From contig JANMQQ010000124.1 in NCBI GenBank assembly GCA_031370545.1, positions 1 to 5,619 of the forward strand: a stretch of 5,619 nucleotides of DNA. The letters are read 5' to 3'. Shown here in pieces: positions 1 to 3,671 of the stretch. How positions within the stretch are numbered: the first letter of the stretch is position 1; each line of letters opens with the position of its first letter. The translations under genes were made by a program, and so were the position numbers. Under the pieces are notes generated by a model. It did not search any database, had not been told where the DNA came from, and saw only the letters and a program-made list of their open reading frames with translations. This DNA is from UBA6921 sp031370545 (lineage in GTDB: Bacteria; Pseudomonadota; Gammaproteobacteria; SG8-11).

Positions 1-1
1 G

Positions 2-115
2 CGCGAACCGTGGACCATCGACAATGGCTTGATCACACCAACGTTAAAACTGCGCCGCGATCGTATCGTCGCGCATTTCCCTACGCAAGTGCAGCGGTTA
101 TATGCCGGTCACTAA
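2..115 (+). CDS. Long-chain acyl-CoA synthetase (AMP-forming), C-terminal end only
   Basis: Only the last 37 codons are visible; the gene enters from the left edge and ends with TAA at 113-115. The frame reads EPWTIDNGLITPTLKLRRD near its start and ends QRLYAGH. This matches the extreme C-terminus of AMP-binding long-chain fatty acid CoA ligases, where an 'E.WT..NGL.TPTLK.KR' block carries the catalytic lysine region and the protein ends near 'LY'. These enzymes activate fatty acids with ATP and CoA to acyl-CoA at the inner membrane, for beta-oxidation or lipid remodelling. The stop lies 14 bp inside the following lipoprotein gene, so the two are probably translationally coupled. The family call rests on a short but distinctive motif; substrate chain length cannot be judged. 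No gene symbol is assigned because several paralogous families share this tail. Confidence 0.8.
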   Translation, partial: REPWTIDNGLITPTLKLRRDRIVAHFPTQVQRLYAGH

Positions 116-449
116 GTCGCTCACCTTGACTTTATTGGCAGCGACCCTCGCAGCGCTATGCGCCTGCTCACCGTTGCCCGCCAAAGATGATCCCTGGACC
201 AGCCCCGACAAATATAAACACGCCGCCGCATCCGCCGTAATCGGCGCAGTCGCGGTGCGCGCCGCTCGCAACCAAGACACCAGCCGCTGCGACGCATTCC
301 GCGTGGGCGCCGCCGTCAGCATCGGCATCGGCGCGGGCAAAGAATTCCTCGACCAGGAATTCCGCAACAAAGGCTGGAGCTGGCGAGACCTCGCCTGGGA
401 CGCGGCAGGCGGTACACTCGGCGCTTGGCTTGCATCAGCGTGTTGGTAA
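102..449 (+). CDS. YfiM-like small outer-membrane lipoprotein
   Basis: A 115-residue protein. An N-terminal signal (Lys5, then the hydrophobic stretch LTLTLLAATLAAL) leads to a lipobox L-C-A-C with probable lipidation at Cys22. Ser at +2 favours outer-membrane sorting by the Lol rule. The mature part carries the pattern of E. coli YfiM (DUF2279-type predicted lipoproteins): a 'W..PDK.KH..AS' block at about 32-44, a 'G.GKE..D' block at 77-84, then GWSWRDLAWDAAGG at 91-104. Mature-part glycines and small residues suggest a membrane-associated segment. The biochemical role of this family is not established. ATG 102 overlaps the end of the acyl-CoA ligase gene by 14 bp and has no good ribosome-binding site, which fits translational coupling. 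An in-frame TTG at 126 would leave too short a signal peptide. The last 17 codons have a degenerate second copy at 1327-1377. Confidence 0.8.
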   Translation: MPVTKSLTLTLLAATLAALCACSPLPAKDDPWTSPDKYKHAAASAVIGAVAVRAARNQDTSRCDAFRVGAAVSIGIGAGKEFLDQEFRNKGWSWRDLAWDAAGGTLGAWLASACW

Positions 450-474
450 CATAGGGAAACGCCGATTTATTCAA

Positions 475-550
475 TTCGTTCGGCTGAGCCTGTCGAAGCC
501 GTTGCTAACCTGTTGTTTCAGAGGGAGCGCATTTCGACAAGCTCAAGTAG
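475..550. repeat. REP-like imperfect inverted repeat
   Basis: The segment 484-498 (ctgagcctgtcgaag) pairs with 532-546 (tttcgacaagctcaa), 12 of 15 positions being Watson-Crick and 33 bp lying between the arms. Both arms contain the TTCGACA(G/A)GCTCA core, with CGAACG extending the left arm. I know this core as a short dispersed intergenic repeat in many proteobacterial genomes. It lies just after the YfiM-like gene. It may form a hairpin in RNA, but no T-tract follows, so I do not call it a terminator. Confidence 0.6.
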
Positions 551-714
551 AGCCGGGCTTATTGCAAATAGTCTTGACCCCGCTTATTGACCCAAACGCC
601 CGCGACTAATTCCGCAACTGCGAAAACACCACGGAGTCTCCGATGATGATGTCGACATCCGGCATATTTTCCCGGAAACTCCATCGGCCGGTAGCCATCT
701 CACGGAGCCAATAC
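547..714. other. Stretch with no assignable gene
   Basis: No intact gene is recognised here. On the minus strand an open frame that runs antisense through the GAF scrap ends at 606 with a protein-like tail (positions 606-714, containing FRENMPDVDIIIGDS). I cannot match it to a family, and it has no start of its own. At 572-591 there are two 'TTGACCC' motifs (cttgaccccg and ttgaccc) of unknown meaning. The stretch looks like debris between the REP-like repeat and the gene fragments that follow. Confidence 0.4.
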
Positions 715-807
715 ATGCAATCTGCCAACCTGCTGCCGGACGAAGCACAGCGCCTCAGTTCCCTGTACAGCTTCGACGTGCTGGATACGGAGCCGGAAGA
801 TGTTTTT
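715..807 (+). pseudogene. N-terminal scrap of a GAF-domain sensor protein
   Basis: From ATG 715 the first 31 codons read as the start of a GAF-domain signalling protein (sensor kinase, diguanylate cyclase or similar). The segment LPDEAQRLSSLYSFDVLDTE, followed by PEDVF, matches the conserved 'P..E..RL..L....VLDT.PE..F' lead-in of many bacterial GAF proteins. After codon 31 the similarity stops. The frame then reads through sequence that belongs, on the other strand, to the hepT remnant, and ends at 879. The GAF body and any output domain are absent, so this is a fragment and not a gene. The junction with hepT lies at about 802-810, inside a run of seven T. A functional 55-residue product from this ATG is unlikely. 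The assignment is an inference from the motif alone. Confidence 0.6.
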
Positions 808-922
808 TTGACGAGCGCGAACACCAGCATCAGATTCGGTATCAAGGTCCGCACGGCTACGATTGCGGGCGAACGCTAACGCTTGCCCGGCTGCATCGAG
901 CATATGCTTGAGCGCACTTCAT
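804..922 (-). pseudogene. Truncated, frameshifted HepT-like HEPN toxin remnant
   Basis: The ATG at 920-922 overlaps the stop of mntA as ATGA, the usual coupling in mntA-hepT operons. A one-base shift moves reading into the frame LKHMLDAAGQALAFARNRSR, then ADLDTE. A second shift near codon 34 leads to LMLVFALVKK. Together these reproduce the N-terminal third of DUF86/HepT proteins (pattern 'ML.AA..AL.F..GRSR.DLD.....LAL.K'). Similarity stops at about 804-807, where the GAF scrap begins on the opposite strand. The catalytic HEPN motif (R-x4-6-H) lies in the lost C-terminal part, so no active RNase toxin can be made. Two frameshifts plus loss of the 3' two-thirds make this a clear pseudogene, provided the family assignment holds. 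Confidence 0.7.
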
Positions 923-1227
923 CCGGCTTTTGCATATTGCACCTCGGCTTGTTTCTCTACGTCGTCGCGGAAGTAGCGACTTAAATCTTCCAAGGTACGC
1001 AGATCGACGCGGCGGCCGTCGAATATCTCAGAGAGTTCGCATTCCATACGCGCGATGCCGAACAGGCCAGGCACATGATCAAATTCAAATTCTACCAACA
1101 CGTCAATGTCGCTATTGGGCCTGAAATCGGTGCGTAGCACGGAGCCAAAAAGTGCGAGGCGTCTGATGTGGTTGCGGGAGCAAAATGACGCGATGGCTTC
1201 TTGCGGTACGGGAATGCTTGCGGTCAT
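919..1227 (-). CDS. mntA: MntA-type minimal nucleotidyltransferase (antitoxin of HepT/MntA)
   Basis: A 102-residue protein with the minimal nucleotidyltransferase fold. GSVLRTDFRPNSDIDVLVEF spans residues 28-47 and fits GS-x10-D-x-D exactly (Gly28, Ser29, Asp40, Asp42). A third acidic residue sits in 'RRVDLRT' (Asp75). In characterised pairs, MntA transfers AMP to a tyrosine of the HEPN RNase HepT and so neutralises it. The start is ATG at 1225-1227, with GGAG 8 nt upstream; a TTG directly before it (1228-1230) is an alternative giving one more residue. The stop overlaps the start of the hepT remnant as ATGA. Because the toxin gene is truncated, this antitoxin is probably orphaned; its own ORF is intact with a full motif set. 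It may still act on a HepT encoded elsewhere. Confidence 0.85.
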   Translation of the reverse strand: MTASIPVPQEAIASFCSRNHIRRLALFGSVLRTDFRPNSDIDVLVEFEFDHVPGLFGIARMECELSEIFDGRRVDLRTLEDLSRYFRDDVEKQAEVQYAKAG

Positions 1228-1323
1228 CAACCGGGCTCCGGAGGTTTCATGGCGTCGGTAAATTTTAGCCGTTACTTGTAGGTCATCCTCTTACACACTA
1301 CCATCGACTTTGGCCACGCAGGG

Positions 1324-1377
1324 TAGGACGCGGCAGGCGGCACACTCGGCAGCCTGCTCGCATCTCGTTGTTGGTAG
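1324..1377 (+). pseudogene. Second, degenerate copy of the 3' end of the YfiM-like gene
   Basis: Positions 1326-1376 match 398-448, the last codons of the YfiM-like gene, at about 40 of 51 bases by eye. In frame it reads a stop TAG (1324-1326, in place of the Trp codon of the intact copy), then DAAGGTLGSLLASRCW and a TAG stop at 1375-1377. The intact gene ends DAAGGTLGAWLASACW. I see no similarity further upstream. The fragment's stop directly abuts the stop of the deg gene on the other strand at 1378. This is therefore either a relic of a second tandem yfiM-like gene or a duplication made when the intervening 0.9 kb arrived. It has no start and cannot be a gene. Confidence 0.75.
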
Positions 1378-2748
1378 TTACCGAATCAGCACAAATAACG
1401 CCGTCTCACCGCGCAGCAGATTTAGCAGAATGCCTTGGTCCGAGCGTTTGGCGGCGCGTTTTAAATCTTCCATGTCGTTCACCGGTACGCGGTTGGCGTT
1501 GGTGATGATGTCGCCTTTGCGCAAACCGGCGCGCGCGGCGGCACTGTTACGCTCTACGTCCAGCACCACGACCCCGGCTTGATGTGCGCGCGAGTTGGCG
1601 GGTAGCTCATCGACATTGCCCAACTGCGCGCCTTCAAGTTTGGAAAAAATGTGCTTCCCTGCCAGCTTGGTTTGCTGGGCTTCGGCGACTGTTGCGACAA
1701 CTTCATGCGGCTTTCCGTCGCGCAGGAGCTTGAGCGTGACTTTTTCGCCGATACGCAACATGCCGATGCGGTTGCGCAAGTCGCCTGAGCCGTGCACGTC
1801 GCGGCCATTTACGGCCATCACGACATCGCCGACTTTCACACCGGCCTTGTCAGCGGTGGAACCCGCGACCACTTGTGCGATCACCGCACCGGCTTTATTG
1901 TCGATGCCGAAGGCGCTGGCCAGATCGGGTGTCATGTCTTGAATTAATACGCCCAGGCGTCCGCGCCGCACTTCACCGTGTTTCACCAACTGGTCCATGA
2001 TGTCGCGCACCATGTTGATGGGAATGGCGAAGCCGATGCCGACGTTGCCGCCGCCCGGCGCGATAATCGCGGTGTTGACACCAATGAGCTGGCCACGCAA
2101 ATTCACCAGAGCACCGCCGGAATTGCCAGGGTTGATTGATGCGTCGGTTTGAATGAAATCTTCGTAGCCTTCAATACCCAAGCCGGAACGCCCGAGCGCG
2201 CTGACGATGCCCGAGGTCACGGTCTGTCCCAAACCGAACGGATTACCGATGGCGACGACGAAGTCGCCGACGCGTGTCTGGTCGGAGTCGGCCAGCGGCA
2301 GCGCGAGCAGCTTTTCGCTCGGCACTTTGATCACGGCAATGTCCGCATCGGGATCGGTGCCGACTAACTTCGCGCTCAAGCTGCGGCCATCGCGCAGCGT
2401 GACGGTAATTTCTTCAGCGTGTTCGATAACGTGATTGTTGGTGATGATGTAGCCCTGCTGTGCGTCGACCACCACACCGGAGCCCAGGCTTTGCGTTTCA
2501 CGCCGCTGCGGCTGATTGGGCACATCAAAGAAGTAACGGAAGAACGGATCCTGCATCAGCGGGTTTTGCTGTGCGCGCATGCTGCCGCGCGTGGAGATGT
2601 TGACAACTGCGGGCGTCACTTTGTCAAGCATTGGCGCCAGGCTGGGAACTTGCTGACCTTCGCTGTCGACGGCGGGTAACACCGCCTCCGCCGGACCCGA
2701 CAGCACTCCGAGCATGCCCAGCACGCTCAACACCGTTTTGTAGCTCAC
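1378..2748 (-). CDS. degQ: DegQ/DegP-type periplasmic serine endoprotease with two PDZ domains
   Basis: HtrA-family periplasmic protease and chaperone that degrades misfolded envelope proteins. Counting from GTG 2748 (456 residues, close to E. coli DegQ), a signal peptide ends at the AEA site (residues 20-22). The mature start carries SLAPMLDKVTPAVVNIS. A trypsin-like domain follows, with His106 (TNNHVIEHA), Asp136 (DADIAVIKV) and Ser210 (NPGNSGGAL), then two PDZ domains at roughly 255-355 and 365-456. The short loop before GSGV favours DegQ over DegP, but the split is not firm. TTG at 2754 would start six bases earlier, but GGAGGA lies only 2 nt from it and 8 nt from the GTG, so I chose GTG. 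The gene lies downstream of hsp20 on the same strand, with a terminator between them, suggesting partial read-through or an unseen promoter. It converges on the YfiM-like remnant. Confidence 0.93.
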   Translation of the reverse strand: MSYKTVLSVLGMLGVLSGPAEAVLPAVDSEGQQVPSLAPMLDKVTPAVVNISTRGSMRAQQNPLMQDPFFRYFFDVPNQPQRRETQSLGSGVVVDAQQGYIITNNHVIEHAEEITVTLRDGRSLSAKLVGTDPDADIAVIKVPSEKLLALPLADSDQTRVGDFVVAIGNPFGLGQTVTSGIVSALGRSGLGIEGYEDFIQTDASINPGNSGGALVNLRGQLIGVNTAIIAPGGGNVGIGFAIPINMVRDIMDQLVKHGEVRRGRLGVLIQDMTPDLASAFGIDNKAGAVIAQVVAGSTADKAGVKVGDVVMAVNGRDVHGSGDLRNRIGMLRIGEKVTLKLLRDGKPHEVVATVAEAQQTKLAGKHIFSKLEGAQLGNVDELPANSRAHQAGVVVLDVERNSAAARAGLRKGDIITNANRVPVNDMEDLKRAAKRSDQGILLNLLRGETALFVLIR

Positions 2749-2766
2749 TGTCAACTTCCTCCAAGC

Positions 2767-2797
2767 AAAAAGTAAGGGCGCGCTTCAGGCGCGCCCT
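2767..2797 (-). terminator. Intrinsic terminator after hsp20
   Basis: A perfect 9-bp GC-rich stem (agggcgcgc 2775-2783 with gcgcgccct 2789-2797) has a 5-nt loop. On the minus strand it is followed by TACTTTTTGC, a T-run typical of rho-independent terminators. It starts 6 bp after the hsp20 stop and ends about 10 bp before the ribosome-binding site of deg. It should therefore end most hsp20 transcripts while letting some continue into the protease gene. Confidence 0.85.
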
Positions 2798-2803
2798 GTG
2801 CGG

Positions 2804-3244
2804 TTAACCACCAACAACGATTTTGCGCGGCTGCACTGCTTGCGCTTTAGGGATGACGACTTCCAGCACCCCACTCTGACTGCGCGCGGTGATGTGCTCG
2901 GTGTCCGCAGCTTCAGGCAAGGTGAAGTGCCGTACAAATGACCCGCGCGAACGTTCGACACGTTTGTAGAGATTGCGTTCCGCTGCCGCCATCGGTGTGC
3001 GCGTGCCTTTGATGCTAAGCATGCCGTTCTCGGTTTGGATTTCAATATCCTTACCTTCAACACCTGGCACGTCAGCTAAAATGACGTAGCGGTCAGCTTC
3101 TTCACGAATGTCGACAGCGGGCTCCCAATCGCCATCATTGGCAGAACCTTCTGCCGCTTTGCGCACCTGTTGTGTGAAAGCGCGCGCCGCTTCGTGTTGC
3201 AAGGGATTAAAAACACTCCAAGGGTAATAACGCATCATGTTCAT
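2804..3244 (-). CDS. Small heat-shock protein, Hsp20 (alpha-crystallin) family
   Basis: A 146-residue ATP-independent holdase that binds unfolding proteins in the cytoplasm and forms large oligomers. The N-terminal arm is MNMMRYYPWSVFNPLQ. The alpha-crystallin domain runs from about Trp40 (WEPAVDIREEADRY) to about residue 133. It includes the ADVPGV turn, a 'RSRGSFVRHFTLP' strand at 98-110 and the conserved 'SGVLEVVIPK' at 124-133. The C-terminus has an I-x-V anchor (KIVVGG). This is the class A bacterial (HspA/IbpA-like) layout at full length. ATG 3244 is preceded by GGAG 5 nt away; an upstream open extension to 3418 lacks family similarity and runs through the promoter, so it was left out. 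A heat-shock-type promoter candidate sits at 3291-3319. Position next to a DegQ-type protease suggests a protein-quality-control unit. Confidence 0.93.
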   Translation of the reverse strand: MNMMRYYPWSVFNPLQHEAARAFTQQVRKAAEGSANDGDWEPAVDIREEADRYVILADVPGVEGKDIEIQTENGMLSIKGTRTPMAAAERNLYKRVERSRGSFVRHFTLPEAADTEHITARSQSGVLEVVIPKAQAVQPRKIVVGG

Positions 3245-3275
3245 AGTGGCTCCAGATCGTAGGTTCAACATCGTG

Positions 3276-3291
3276 TAACTGTGCTCAGTTA
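3276..3291. promoter_or_regulatory. Perfect palindrome at the hsp20 transcription start region
   Basis: The segment TAACTGTGCTCAGTTA has perfect 6-bp arms around a 4-nt centre. It touches the putative -10 element of the hsp20 promoter and covers the expected start site, so it could be an operator. It could equally be a 5'-leader hairpin near the transcript end that stabilises the mRNA. I recognise no specific regulator site in it. Confidence 0.4.
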
Positions 3292-3319
3292 TATTTGGTG
3301 AGCGACAGCGGATTTCAAG
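3291..3319 (-). promoter_or_regulatory. Candidate sigma-32 (heat-shock) promoter of hsp20
   Basis: Read on the minus strand, CTTGAAA (3313-3319) is an exact match to the sigma-32 -35 core. After 14 bp comes CCAAATAT (3291-3298), a partial match to the CCCCATnT -10 type. Transcription would start near 3284, giving a leader of about 40 nt to the ATG at 3244. The -35 is strong and the -10 only fair. The gene's identity makes heat-shock control likely. Confidence 0.55.
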
Positions 3320-3395
3320 CGGCAGGCAAAAACAAGCGGTGTTTTTTGGCAGAATATTGAAAATATTGGCCTTTATTTTTAGATCCAGTAATTGA

Positions 3396-3422
3396 TTGAC
3401 AACCACTACATGTAGCAATAAT
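3396..3422 (+). promoter_or_regulatory. Candidate sigma-70 promoter of nrdJ
   Basis: TTGACA at 3396-3401 is a perfect -35. AATAAT at 3417-3422 matches the -10 at five of six positions, with a short 15-bp spacer. An alternative is TAATCT at 3419-3424 with 17 bp. The spacer contains the first NrdR box, and the second box covers about +5 to +20, the expected layout for repression. Transcription from here would give a leader of roughly 240 nt before the nrdJ start. Confidence 0.5.
3403..3418. promoter_or_regulatory. NrdR box 1
   Basis: The core CTACATGTAG (3406-3415) fits the NrdR consensus aca-CwAtATaTwG-tgt at eight of its ten core positions. The two differing bases (C for t, G for a) stay symmetrical, so the core is a perfect palindrome. 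It lies between the -35 and -10 of the nrdJ promoter candidate. Its start is exactly 31 bp from the second box, the spacing of three helical turns at which NrdR pairs are found. NrdR is a nucleotide-sensing zinc-ribbon/ATP-cone repressor of ribonucleotide reductase genes. Confidence 0.8.
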
Positions 3423-3433
3423 CTCCTGCCTCA

Positions 3434-3449
3434 ACACAAGATGTTGTGT
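3434..3449. promoter_or_regulatory. NrdR box 2
   Basis: The segment ACACAAGATGTTGTGT agrees with the NrdR consensus at 14 of 16 positions. It sits inside a 20-bp perfect palindrome (3432-3451, arms CAACACAA/TTGTGTTG). With box 1 it forms the standard tandem pair upstream of ribonucleotide reductase genes. Occupancy would cover the start of the nrdJ transcript. Confidence 0.82.
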
Positions 3450-3503
3450 TGTTCGCAGTAACTGCTGACTTCAACAAATTGAATTTCGCCAAGGATCTCG
3501 GCC

Positions 3504-3530
3504 GTGATTACACACACGCTGTGATCACAC
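3504..3530. repeat. Near-identical direct repeat and short palindrome in the nrdJ leader
   Basis: GTGATTACAC (3504-3513) and GTGATCACAC (3521-3530) differ at one base and are offset by 17 bp. The second copy includes the perfect palindrome TGTGATCACA (3520-3529). This lacks the 6-bp gap of a CRP/FNR site, so no regulator is assigned. It may be incidental. Confidence 0.35.
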
Positions 3531-3615
3531 GAGACGAGCTCATTTACGAAACAAATTTTTTGCCCTTCAACGGCGCGCCTTCGCATCGGTCATTGGCCCG
3601 TTTTCGAAGTTCGGC

Positions 3616-3659
3616 GGAGTAATCGGACCGTTACTCCCATCCAAATCGACTCATGGGGG
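3616..3659 (+). promoter_or_regulatory. Possible mutually exclusive hairpins in front of nrdJ
   Basis: GGAGTAA (3616-3622) is perfectly complementary to TTACTCC (3631-3637). The segment 3634-3640 (CTCCCAT) can instead pair with 3653-3659 (ATGGGGG) as seven pairs including one G.U, enclosing most of the GGGGGA ribosome-binding site at 3655-3660. The two helices share 3634-3637 and so compete. This could switch nrdJ translation, but it is by-eye folding without support from homologues. Confidence 0.3.
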
Positions 3660-3671
3660 AAGCCAAACAAA

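Noticed and set aside
643..879. 78-codon plus-strand open frame as a small gene
   Set aside because: It is a chimera: untranslated-looking sequence, then 31 GAF codons, then antisense of the hepT remnant.
804..1227. Functional HepT/MntA toxin-antitoxin system
   Set aside because: Only the antitoxin is intact; the toxin lacks its C-terminal two-thirds with the R-x4-6-H active site and carries two frameshifts.
1333..1357. Inverted repeat GCAGGC/GCCTGC as a terminator for deg
   Set aside because: The stem is only 6 bp with a 13-nt loop, has no T-run on either side, and is part of the duplicated yfiM coding sequence.
3245..3284. RNA thermometer (ROSE or fourU type) in the hsp20 leader
   Set aside because: No segment of the short leader pairs convincingly with the GGAG ribosome-binding site; only the 6-bp palindrome further upstream folds well.
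3245..3418. Extended Hsp20 reading frame starting at 3418
   Set aside because: The added residues show no Hsp20 similarity and run through the promoter candidate; the ATG at 3244 has a good ribosome-binding site and the usual family N-terminus.
3430..3671. Cobalamin riboswitch in the leader of a B12-dependent enzyme
   Set aside because: I looked for the B12 box and its conserved GCCACTG-type element and found neither; NrdR boxes explain the regulation.
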